DNA of 64,000 nucleotides from Bailinhaonella thermotolerans (lineage in GTDB: Bacteria; Actinomycetota; Actinomycetes; Streptosporangiales; Streptosporangiaceae), in NCBI RefSeq assembly GCF_003594875.1, contig NZ_QZEY01000009.1:62001-126000 (forward strand), in the 5' to 3' direction. Shown here in pieces: positions 33,306 to 40,607 of the stretch; the stretch's first letter is position 1; each line of letters starts with the position of its first letter. Under the pieces are notes generated by a model that saw only the letters and a program-made list of their open reading frames with translations, was not told where the DNA came from and made no database searches. Made by a program: the position numbers and the translations under genes.

Positions 33306-34842
33306 GCCCTTCCCAGTAGGGGTCGCGCAGCTTGCGCTTGAGCAGCTTGCCGTTGGGCTCGCGGGGCATCTCCGCGATGAAGTCGATGGACTTGGGCCAC
33401 TTCATCCGGGAGAGCCGGCCCTCCAGCGACGCGAGGATCTCCTCGGCGAGCCCAGGCCCCGGGGTGACGCCCTCGGCGGGCTCCACCACGGCCTTGATCT
33501 GCTCGCCCCACTCCTCGTCGGGGATGCCGAAGACCGCCACGTCGGCGACCTTCGGGTGGACCATGATCTCGTTCTCGATCTCGGCCGGGTAGATGTTGGC
33601 CCCGCCCGAAATGATCATGTCGGACTTGCGGTCGCAGAGGAACAGGAAGCCGTCCTGGTCGAGGTACCCGACGTCCCCGACGGTGAAGAAGTCGCCGAGC
33701 CGGTTGGCCTCGGTCTTGGCCTTGTCGCCCTTGTAGTCGAAGCTGACCCCGGCCATCTTCATGTAGATCGTGCCGGGCGTCCCCGCGGGCACGTCGTTGA
33801 GGTCGTCGTCCACGATGCGCAGCTCGCTGATCGGCCACGCCTTGCCCACCGTGCCCGGATGCGCCTTCCAGTCCTCCGGCGTGGCCAGCGTGCCGCCGCC
33901 CTCGGTCGCCGCGTAGTACTCGTAGACGCAGTCGCCCCACCAGTCGAGCATCGCCCGCTTCACCGGCACCGGGCAGGGCGCCGCCGCGTGGATCATCCAG
34001 CGCATCGAACTCACGTCGTACCGGCTCCGGACGTCCTCCGGGAGCGCGAGCAGGCGCTTGAAGTGCGTGGGGACCATGTGCGTGTTCGTCACGCGGTACC
34101 GCTCGACCAGTCGCAGCGTCTCCTCGGCGTCCCACTTGTCCACGTAGACGAGGGTGTGGCCCATGTGCAGCGCCGTGCCGCCGAACTGGGTGACCGCCGT
34201 GTGGTAGTTCGGCGAGGTCACCAGGTGCGCGTTGGGCCGCCCCGGGGTGATCCCGAACAGCGACAGCAGGAACGTCATCAGCTCCGCGCCGTCGTCCGGG
34301 TCCAGCCCCGACAGCCTGCGCCGCACGCCCTTCGGCCGCCCCGTCGTCCCGGACGTGTAGTGCATCGTCGCGCCCGCCGTGCGCTCCCCGGGCAGCGTGT
34401 CCGGATGCCCGGCCACCAGGCTCTCGTACGGCGTGAAGCCGGGCACCTCGCCCGCGACGGCGAAGCACCGCTTGGGGTTGATCCCCGACTCCTCGGCGGC
34501 CCGGGCGCCCTCGGCGGCGTACCTGGCGTGGACGAAGTACGCCTTGGCCTCGCTGTCGGCGACGATGTAGCCGATCTCGGGACCGGTGAGATGCCAGTTG
34601 ATCGGGGTGTAGTACCAGCCGGCCTGCAGCGCGGCCAGGTAGAGCACGAGCCCGTCCGCCCCGTTCGGGACGAGCCCGCAGATTCCGTCGCCCGCCTCCA
34701 GGCCGAGCGAGCGGAGCGCGTGGGTGAGGCGGTTGGCGCGGGCGAGGAGGTCCCCCGCCGTGTGCTCCGTACCGTCGGGGTCGACCGCCGCGACCCAGTC
34801 GGGATCCGCCTGCGCGAGTCTCCAGAAGCCCAGCGTGCCCAT
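33289..34842 (-). CDS. Acyl-CoA synthetase (AMP-forming), sterol-locus type
   Basis: ANL-family ligase of 517 residues that activates a carboxylate with ATP and CoA. The P-loop YTSGTTGRPKG, the YYAATEGGG motif, the adenylate-binding TVGDVGYLD and the C-terminal catalytic Lys in NGKLLKRKL are intact. ATG 34842 has AGGAG seven bases upstream; an ATG at 34848 is only one base from it. Its divergent partner is an EchA19-like hydratase, and a KstR-like palindrome lies between the two, so a sterol side chain or a steroid acid is the probable substrate. The order resembles the fadD19-echA19 divergon of mycobacteria, but the sequence itself is not a close FadD19. Confidence 0.92.
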   Translation of the reverse strand: MGTLGFWRLAQADPDWVAAVDPDGTEHTAGDLLARANRLTHALRSLGLEAGDGICGLVPNGADGLVLYLAALQAGWYYTPINWHLTGPEIGYIVADSEAKAYFVHARYAAEGARAAEESGINPKRCFAVAGEVPGFTPYESLVAGHPDTLPGERTAGATMHYTSGTTGRPKGVRRRLSGLDPDDGAELMTFLLSLFGITPGRPNAHLVTSPNYHTAVTQFGGTALHMGHTLVYVDKWDAEETLRLVERYRVTNTHMVPTHFKRLLALPEDVRSRYDVSSMRWMIHAAAPCPVPVKRAMLDWWGDCVYEYYAATEGGGTLATPEDWKAHPGTVGKAWPISELRIVDDDLNDVPAGTPGTIYMKMAGVSFDYKGDKAKTEANRLGDFFTVGDVGYLDQDGFLFLCDRKSDMIISGGANIYPAEIENEIMVHPKVADVAVFGIPDEEWGEQIKAVVEPAEGVTPGPGLAEEILASLEGRLSRMKWPKSIDFIAEMPREPNGKLLKRKLRDPYWEGRDSAI

Positions 34843-34884
34843 GGGCATGCTCCTCAGGTCGAGGCCGCGGCACCGTGGCGCCAC

Positions 34885-34904
34885 AACAAGAACGTGTTCT
34901 TGTT
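34885..34904. promoter_or_regulatory. KstR-like operator in the ligase/hydratase divergent region
   Basis: AACAAGAAC-GT-GTTCTTGTT, a palindrome with perfect 9-bp arms and a 2-base centre. The core AGAACNNGTTCT is the KstR box core (TnnAACnnGTTnnA); the outermost T and A of the mycobacterial consensus are replaced by A and T. It lies 43 bases before the ligase and 70 before the hydratase start, so one bound repressor could control both. Confidence 0.78.
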
Positions 34905-34973
34905 TTGTGTTCGAACGGGAGACTAACGTGCGACAGAGAGACCTAGCAAGCGCTTGATACGAGGAGCCGGAGC

Positions 34974-35786
34974 ATGGCCGAGAAGCTGCCCATCAGCACC
35001 CCCCACTGCGACGTCGAGCGCGACGGCCATGTGGTCATAGTGACCCTCAACCGGCCGGAAGCCAAGAACGCGCTCTCGACCGACATGCTCGTCGGGCTCG
35101 CCGACGCCTGGGCCTACGTGTCCGCCGAGCCCGGCGTCCGCGTCGGCATCCTGACCGGCGCGGACGGCACCTTCTGCGCCGGCGCCGACCTCAAGGCCAT
35201 GGGCACCCCCTCGGAGGACGAGCGGGTGCGGCGGCGCGCCGCGGAGATCCCCGACTTCCACTGGAAGGGCCTGCTCCGCGACGGGCAGCCCACCAAGCCG
35301 ATCATCTGCGCCGTCGAGGGGTACGCCGTGGCGGGCGGGACCGAGCTGCTCGTGGGCTGCGACCTGCGGGTGGTCGCCGAGGGCGCGACGCTGGGCCTGT
35401 ACGAGGCCAAGCGCGCCCTGTTCCCGATGGGCGGCGCCGCCGTACGGCTGCCGCGCCAGATCCCGTACGCGTTCGCGATGGACATCCTGCTCACGGGCCG
35501 CTCGGTCACCCCGGCCGAGGCCCTGGCGATGGGCCTGGTCAACCGCGTCGTCCCCGACGGTCAGGCGCTCGCGGTGGCGCGGGAGATCGCCGACGAGATC
35601 GCCTCCTGCGGGCCGCTGGCCGTGCGGGCGATCCTGCGGACGTACCGGGAGACTCTCTGCCTGCCGGAAGAGGAGGCGCTGAAGGTGTCCGACGCGATCG
35701 GCTGGCCGGTCATCGGCTCCGCCGACGCGAAGGAGGGCTCGCGCGCGTTCAAGGAGAAGCGCCCCGCCGTCTATGAGGGGAAATAG
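34974..35786 (+). CDS. Enoyl-CoA hydratase/isomerase, EchA19-like
   Basis: Crotonase-fold protein of 270 residues. It closely follows the pattern of mycobacterial EchA19: VTLNRPEAKNALS, ILTGADGTFCAGADLKA with the first oxyanion motif, AVEGYAVAGGTELL with the second, and YEAKRALFPMGGAAVRLPRQIPY. EchA19 hydrates the C22-C23 double bond of sterol side-chain CoA esters. The start ATG 34974 has GAGGA upstream. It is followed by a stem-loop. The adjacent synthetase is divergent, with a shared KstR-like operator between them. Confidence 0.93.
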   Translation: MAEKLPISTPHCDVERDGHVVIVTLNRPEAKNALSTDMLVGLADAWAYVSAEPGVRVGILTGADGTFCAGADLKAMGTPSEDERVRRRAAEIPDFHWKGLLRDGQPTKPIICAVEGYAVAGGTELLVGCDLRVVAEGATLGLYEAKRALFPMGGAAVRLPRQIPYAFAMDILLTGRSVTPAEALAMGLVNRVVPDGQALAVAREIADEIASCGPLAVRAILRTYRETLCLPEEEALKVSDAIGWPVIGSADAKEGSRAFKEKRPAVYEGK

Positions 35787-35820
35787 GAAATCCGGCTTAC
35801 CCGGGCCACCGACCTGCGGA

Positions 35821-35846
35821 GGCTCGCGCACGGTGATGCGCGAGCC
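35821..35846 (+). terminator. Stem-loop behind the EchA19-like gene
   Basis: GGCTCGCGC (35821-35829) pairs with GCGCGAGCC (35838-35846), a perfect 9-bp stem with an 8-nt loop, 35 bases after the hydratase stop. No U-run follows. Confidence 0.6.
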
Positions 35847-35851
35847 CGCCA

Positions 35852-35997
35852 AAGTGACGTAAGTGACGTATTACAATTAGATGTAGATAAATTGGTAAAT
35901 AGTCCTTACAGAGTCAGATAGCTGTCATGCTCTCCGTCTGAGCTGACCCCCGGTGCGGAGTGAGGGTCAAGAGCTCAATCAACCAGGAGAGCTTCGA
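35852..35997 (+). promoter_or_regulatory. AT-rich promoter region of the Ig-repeat protein gene
   Basis: A strikingly AT-rich tract for this genome. AAGTGACGT is repeated directly (35852-35860 and 35861-35869), followed by TATTACAATTAGATG and GATAAATTGGTAAATAG. It probably holds the promoter and regulator sites of the secreted protein gene; the exact -35 and -10 boxes cannot be fixed. AGGAGA before the ATG is a strong ribosome site. Confidence 0.5.
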
Positions 35998-38400
35998 ATG
36001 CGATTAGTCTCAGCAATCGCCGCCGCGGGGATGGCCATCAGTGCCACTCTCCTGACGGCAGGCCCCGCAGCGGCGGACTTCGAGACGCAACTCACGCTGC
36101 CCACGACCTCGGTCAAGCCCGGCCAGGAGATCACGATCTCGGCCAACTGCTTCAAGGACATGCCCTCGAAGGAGGCGACGGACGAGGGGGTGGCGAAGGC
36201 CAACACCCCCCAGCCCAAGTTCAACGTCGTCTTCAGCTCCAGCGCCTTCGGGAAGATCACGGCCCCGCTCGTCGACGGCCAGGACGACAGCTGGGGAACG
36301 GGCACCGCCAAGGTCACCGTCAAGCAGGATCTCGCGGACGGCACCCACGACGTCTTCGCCAAGTGCGACACCTTCACCGACGGGGAGGCCAAGGGCAGCC
36401 TCAAGGTGGAAGTGCCCAAGGCGGGCGCGACCCTGAAGCTGACCCCGGCCGAGGGCAAGAAGGACGACCCGGTCAAGGCCGAGATCGACTGCACCCCCGG
36501 GCTCAAGGACGCCACCAAGGCCAAGATCGACGGCGGCGCCGTGTTCGGCGAGAAGACCGTCGAGCTGAACGCCCAGGGCAAGGCCGTCGCGGACCTGAGG
36601 GTGCTCGGCGGCACCGGCGAGGCCGACGTCAAGGTCATCTGTGACCCGACCGAGGCCACCGCGACGGCCAGGTTCAAGGTCGCCGGCGAGCCCGGCAACG
36701 CCGGCAAGGCCGAGATCACGCTGAACAAGACGGCCCTCGACGCCGGTGACAGGGTGAAGATCACGGTCACCTGCGTCCCCGGCAAGACCGCCAAGGTCGA
36801 CACCGCGCTGTTCAAGAACTGGGACGGCACCCTGCGGCTCGACCGCCACGGCAAGGCCTCGGTGCGGGTGTACACCCTGCCGACCGCCCCGGCCGGCGCG
36901 CACGAGGTGAAGGTCACCTGTGAGGGTGGCGCCGAGGCCAAGGTCGGCCTCACCGTGCGGCCCAAGGGCGACGCCGTCACGGTGAACCCGGGCCAGGCGT
37001 ACCAGCACCAGACGGTGAAGATCGACGTGGCGTGCCGCGGCCTGTCGAACCGCAAGGCCTTCGTCTCCTCCCCCGCGCTCGACCCCGCCGCCTTCGGCGT
37101 CCCGGTCACCAACGGCCTGGGCACCATCGAGGTCAAGGTCAACGGCGCCGCCGAGGCCAAGGCCCACGACATCACGCTGAAGTGCCGCGACAACAGCACC
37201 CCCGTCAAGGCGGCGCTGAACGTCCTCGCGGCCAGGGCCGAGATCGCGGTCAAGCCGCTCACGATCCAGCGCGACCTGCCCGTCAAGATCGACGTGGTGT
37301 GCCTCCCGGGCGCGAAGGGCGTCGTGTCCTCGGACGCGCTCAACCCGACCCAGTTCGACGTGCCGGTGGACGCCCAGGGCAAGGGCTCCGCGACCGTCCG
37401 GTCCCGCCAGTGGGCCGTGGACGGCAGCTACCCGGTCAAGCTCGCCTGTGAGGGCGGCGCGACCGCGCAGACCAAGCTGGGCATCGTCAAGGAGGGCAAG
37501 GCCACGGTCACCGTGAGCCCCGCCCGCGTGCCGGTCGGCGGCAAGGTCGTCGTGAACTTCACCTGCGCCCCCGGCGCCGAGGCGCTCGTCTCCTCGGCCG
37601 CGCTGGGCGCCACCCCGCTCACCGTGACGCTCGTGAACGGCGCCGGCAAGGTCGAGGGCATCGTCCCCGAGGGCGTCAAGACCGCCCGGGACCACCCGGT
37701 CACCGTCGTCTGCGACACCGGCGCCACCGCCGTCGGCAAGGTGCGCGTGATCCGCGGCCAGCTCCCGCCGGCCTCGATCGCGCTGACCCCGGCGAGCGCC
37801 GCCCACGGTGACTCCGTGGACGTGGCCGTGACCTGCCGCCGTTCGACCACCGCCCAGGTGGCCTCCGGCGCGGCGCTGTACGGCGGCACCTTCCAGGTGG
37901 CGCTCAAGCGCGGCAAGGCCGTGTTCACCGCGCAGATCGACTCCCGCGCGCCGGCCGGGCAGTACCCGATCTCCCTCAAGTGCAACGAGACCGGGCAGTC
38001 CGCCAACTCGACCCTGACGGTGGCCGCGAAGAAGGCGAACATCTCCGTGGACCCGCTCTCGGTCCGCCCCGGCGGCCTGCTGAAGATCTCGGTGTTCTGC
38101 GCCGCCAAGGGCAAGGCCACGGTCTTCTCCTCGGCCCTCTACCGCAAGAGCCACGAGGTCACGCTGGACGCCAACGGCCAGTACACCTTCCAGGGCCACG
38201 TGAAGCGCCGGGCCGGCTCGGGTGAGTGGGCCGCGGACGTGACCTGCGCCGACGGCAGCAAGGCGACGGCGGTCTTCACCGTGGCCCGCAAGGCCTCGGA
38301 CTGCCACTACTTCCTCTGCGGCGGCGCCGGCGGGTTCAAGCCCAAGCACAACACCGTCTGGCCGAGCAACAACCAGGTGATGGCCATCCCGCGGTTCTAG
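35998..38400 (+). CDS. Secreted protein of eight Ig-like, cysteine-paired repeats
   Basis: An 800-residue exported protein of unknown function. A signal peptide (about 1-26, ending PAAA) precedes eight beta-sandwich-like repeats, each with one cysteine pair: 51/123, 165/215, 259/308, 346/396, 435/484, 523/572, 613/662 and 701/750. From the second on, the partners are 49-50 residues apart and repeats are 87-94 residues long. A typical unit has I-x-V-x-C-x-P-G at its start and a second Cys before G-G-A. A last pair (769/774) lies in a Gly-rich end. No LPxTG-like motif or C-terminal helix is visible, so it is probably released or non-covalently held. AGGAGA precedes ATG 35998. The next gene encodes a sortase-like lipoprotein. 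Confidence 0.85.
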   Translation: MRLVSAIAAAGMAISATLLTAGPAAADFETQLTLPTTSVKPGQEITISANCFKDMPSKEATDEGVAKANTPQPKFNVVFSSSAFGKITAPLVDGQDDSWGTGTAKVTVKQDLADGTHDVFAKCDTFTDGEAKGSLKVEVPKAGATLKLTPAEGKKDDPVKAEIDCTPGLKDATKAKIDGGAVFGEKTVELNAQGKAVADLRVLGGTGEADVKVICDPTEATATARFKVAGEPGNAGKAEITLNKTALDAGDRVKITVTCVPGKTAKVDTALFKNWDGTLRLDRHGKASVRVYTLPTAPAGAHEVKVTCEGGAEAKVGLTVRPKGDAVTVNPGQAYQHQTVKIDVACRGLSNRKAFVSSPALDPAAFGVPVTNGLGTIEVKVNGAAEAKAHDITLKCRDNSTPVKAALNVLAARAEIAVKPLTIQRDLPVKIDVVCLPGAKGVVSSDALNPTQFDVPVDAQGKGSATVRSRQWAVDGSYPVKLACEGGATAQTKLGIVKEGKATVTVSPARVPVGGKVVVNFTCAPGAEALVSSAALGATPLTVTLVNGAGKVEGIVPEGVKTARDHPVTVVCDTGATAVGKVRVIRGQLPPASIALTPASAAHGDSVDVAVTCRRSTTAQVASGAALYGGTFQVALKRGKAVFTAQIDSRAPAGQYPISLKCNETGQSANSTLTVAAKKANISVDPLSVRPGGLLKISVFCAAKGKATVFSSALYRKSHEVTLDANGQYTFQGHVKRRAGSGEWAADVTCADGSKATAVFTVARKASDCHYFLCGGAGGFKPKHNTVWPSNNQVMAIPRF

Positions 38401-38443
38401 CCCCAGCGGACCGCGAAGGCACAACTGAATGATCAGAGCACGA

Positions 38444-38479
38444 CGACTGGCCACCGCCGCCCCCGGCGGTGGCCAGTCG
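38444..38479 (+). terminator. Long stem-loop between the Ig-repeat and sortase-like genes
   Basis: A perfect 16-bp stem (CGACTGGCCACCGCCG with its complement) and a 4-nt loop, 44 bases after the Ig-repeat stop. It may be a full terminator or lower expression of the second gene. Confidence 0.82.
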
Positions 38480-38532
38480 GCTGACTTCCCGGCCCCGGTG
38501 TCCCGTCGCGGGCCGGAACCCCTGGAGTGAAC

Positions 38533-39102
38533 ATGCGCATTTCGGTCCTCGCCGCCGGTGCGGCGCTGCTGCTCGTCACCGGGTGCGGCCTCTTCGAGGG
38601 GGGCGCCCCGGGGCCCGACGCCGACGCCGCCCGCCCTCAGGCCGTACGCGCCGGCGACCCGCCCAAGACCAGGCCGCTGGCCGGGTCGCCGCCCGCCTCG
38701 CTCACGCTCCCCAAGATCGGCCTGCGGACGCCGGTCTCCCAGATCGCCCTGAACACCGACGGCACGCTCGCGCAGGCCCCGGCCGAGCCCGGGTGGTACC
38801 GCCTCGGCCCCACCCCCGGCCAGCTCGGCCCGGCCGTGATCGCCGGGAACGCCGCCGCGGAGGGCGACGCGTTCTACAAGCTGGGCGAGGTGACCCCCGG
38901 CGACGAGGTCGAGGTCGTGCGCGAGGACGGCTCCCGCGCGGTGTTCAAGGTGGACTCGGTCGAGAAGTTCCCCAAGAAGCAGGTCCCCACCCAGCGCGTC
39001 TTCGGCGAGCTGCGCCACCCCGGCCTGCGCCTGCTCACCTACGGCGAGGAGATGATCGTCGTCTTCGCCCACCTGGCCGCCACCAGGCCCCCCGCCGCGT
39101 GA
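38533..39102 (+). CDS. Sortase-fold lipoprotein lacking catalytic residues (pseudo-sortase)
   Basis: A 189-residue protein. A lipoprotein signal with the lipobox LVTGC (lipidated Cys18) is followed by a class F/E-like sortase fold: SLTLPKIGLRTPV (about 57-68), PGWYRLGPTPGQLGPAVIAGN, FYKLGEVTPGDEVEV and LRLLTYGEE. The catalytic His of the family (VIAGH) is Asn106; the catalytic Cys (LRLxTC) is Tyr170; the usual Arg near the end is missing. Transpeptidation is therefore not expected. ATG 38533 has GGAG five bases away and is favoured over GTG 38527. It follows the Ig-repeat gene on the same strand, so it could act as its binding or anchoring partner. Confidence 0.85.
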   Translation: MRISVLAAGAALLLVTGCGLFEGGAPGPDADAARPQAVRAGDPPKTRPLAGSPPASLTLPKIGLRTPVSQIALNTDGTLAQAPAEPGWYRLGPTPGQLGPAVIAGNAAAEGDAFYKLGEVTPGDEVEVVREDGSRAVFKVDSVEKFPKKQVPTQRVFGELRHPGLRLLTYGEEMIVVFAHLAATRPPAA

Positions 39103-39269
39103 CCCGTCCCGCCCCGGGCTCAGGCCGTACGGCATGAGCCGGCGCGGGGCGGGGAGGACGCGCGCCCCCGCGGCGCGCCCTCCCGGCCCTCACGTACGGC
39201 ATGCCGCCGCGCCCGTCCGGAGTGTGCGGCCGGAGCGGGCGCGGGGCCGGGCCGGGACGGCGGCGGGGG

Positions 39270-40385
39270 TCAGGAGTCGGTGATGCGGTTGAGGCGTTCC
39301 ATGGCCTCGACGTACTCCTCCACGAGGGAGAAGACGACGTCGCGGCTGGAGCGGACCTGGTTCATGGAGCCGATGATCTGGCCCGCGGGGAAGGTCGCCA
39401 GGGAGGAGTTGCCCGAGCGGCCGATGCGGCGCAGGGCGTCGCTGATGAGCATGAACTGCAGGGGCATGGGCAGGGTGCCGGGGCTCTTCTCCGACTCCCA
39501 GGCGTCGGTCCAGGCGTTCTTGAGCAGGCGGGCGGGCTTGCCGGTCCAGGAGCGGGAGCGGACCGTGTCGCGGGAGGTCGCCGCGAGGATGTGGTTCTTG
39601 GCGGTCTCGGGGGTGTCGGCCTCCTCGACGGCGAGCCAGATGGAGCCCGTCCAGACCCCCTCGGCGCCCAGGGCCATCCCGGCGGCCATCTGACGGCCCC
39701 TGCCGATGCCGCCGGCGGCCAGGACGGGGACGTCCACCGCGTCCACGACCTCGGGGATGAGGACCATGGTGGAGATCTCGCCGGTGTGGCCGCCCGCCTC
39801 GGTGCCCTGGGCGACCACCACGTCCACGCCCACCTCGACCTGCTTGACCGCGTGGCGCGCGGTGGAGGCGAGCGCGGCGACCTTGACGCCGTGGGCGTGG
39901 GCCTGCTCGACGACGTCCGCGGGGGGCGGGCCGAGGGCGTTGGCCAGGAGCTTGATGGGGTGGCGGAGGGCGACCTCGACCTGCGGCCTGGCCGTGGCGT
40001 CGGTCCAGCCGAGGAGGACCTTGCCGGCCTCGGCGTCGCCGCCCAGCGGGGGCACGCCGTGCTCGGCCAGGAGGTCGTCCACGAACTTGCGGTGGCCCTC
40101 GGGGATCATCGACTGGAGGCGTCCCACGAGCTCCTCCGGGCTGTCCACGCCCAGGTCGGCTCCCTCGTAGGAGGCCGGCATGACCACGTCCACGCCGTAC
40201 GGCATGCCGTCCACGTGGTCGTCGATCCATTTGAGCTCGGTCTCGAGCTCTTCCGGAGTGAAGTAGAGGGCGCCGAGAACGCCCATGCCGCCCGCCCGGC
40301 TCACGGCGGCGACGACGTCGCGGCAGTGGCTGAAGGCGAAGATCGGAAACTCGATGCCGAACATCTCGGTCACACGTGTCCGCAT
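39270..40385 (-). CDS. Nitronate monooxygenase-family flavoprotein
   Basis: TIM-barrel FMN protein of 371 residues, related to 2-nitropropane dioxygenase and to NAD(P)H-dependent flavin oxidoreductases. GGMGVLGAL at about 33, AGGHTG near 220 and PVLAAGGIGRGRQMAA near 245 are FMN-phosphate motifs. Family members act on nitronates, or as enoyl reductases in steroid ring degradation. ATG 40385 was chosen since MFGIEFPIFAF begins the barrel; the frame to 40421 would run over a KstR-like box. Two such boxes upstream tie the gene to the sterol regulon, so a role in sterol catabolism is more likely than detoxification of nitronates. Confidence 0.87.
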   Translation of the reverse strand: MRTRVTEMFGIEFPIFAFSHCRDVVAAVSRAGGMGVLGALYFTPEELETELKWIDDHVDGMPYGVDVVMPASYEGADLGVDSPEELVGRLQSMIPEGHRKFVDDLLAEHGVPPLGGDAEAGKVLLGWTDATARPQVEVALRHPIKLLANALGPPPADVVEQAHAHGVKVAALASTARHAVKQVEVGVDVVVAQGTEAGGHTGEISTMVLIPEVVDAVDVPVLAAGGIGRGRQMAAGMALGAEGVWTGSIWLAVEEADTPETAKNHILAATSRDTVRSRSWTGKPARLLKNAWTDAWESEKSPGTLPMPLQFMLISDALRRIGRSGNSSLATFPAGQIIGSMNQVRSSRDVVFSLVEEYVEAMERLNRITDS

Positions 40386-40416
40386 GATCTGACTGTAGGA
40401 CGCCGGGGGAACGAAC

Positions 40417-40430
40417 TGCAACGTGTTCTA
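40417..40430. promoter_or_regulatory. KstR-like box 1 upstream of the flavoprotein gene
   Basis: TGCAACGTGTTCTA matches TnnAACnnGTTnnA at every fixed position. It lies 32-45 bases before ATG 40385, in the promoter position. Confidence 0.72.
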
Positions 40431-40475
40431 GTGAGACATTTCCCTGACGAGGGTTACCCGCGAGTAGCCAGCCGG

Positions 40476-40489
40476 TGGAACACGTTTCA
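40476..40489. promoter_or_regulatory. KstR-like box 2 upstream of the flavoprotein gene
   Basis: TGGAACACGTTTCA also fits TnnAACnnGTTnnA completely. It lies 59 bases from box 1, nearly six helical turns, so both could be bound on the same DNA face. Confidence 0.68.
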
Positions 40490-40545
40490 CTTGAGGCGGG
40501 AAATTCCGGGGAGCGGGAAGCGGGACCGCGGGCGCGCGAAAAGGA

Positions 40546-40580
40546 CCGGCCTCGCGATGACCGGGTCGTCGCGAGGCCGG
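40546..40580 (-). terminator. Terminator of the first DUF3068 gene
   Basis: A perfect 12-bp stem (CCGGCCTCGCGA with its complement) and an 11-nt loop, followed on the minus strand by TCCTTTTCG. It lies 27 bases past the DUF3068 stop and separates this gene from the KstR-like boxes. Confidence 0.82.
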
Positions 40581-40607
40581 CGTCGGGCGGGCGTGAGCCC
40601 GGGAGGG

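Noticed and set aside
33289-34842. Naming the ligase FadD19
   Set aside because: The position beside an EchA19-like gene suggests it, but the sequence differs in the motifs I can recall for FadD19, so only the family is given.
38281-38400. Sorting signal (LPxTG-like) at the end of the Ig-repeat protein
   Set aside because: The C-terminus ends in a Gly- and Asn-rich stretch without LPxTG, a hydrophobic helix or a basic tail.
36010-39135. A 1041-codon open frame on the minus strand
   Set aside because: It is antisense to the Ig-repeat and sortase-like genes, whose repeats, cysteines and signal peptides are clear. Long stop-free antisense frames are expected at this GC content.
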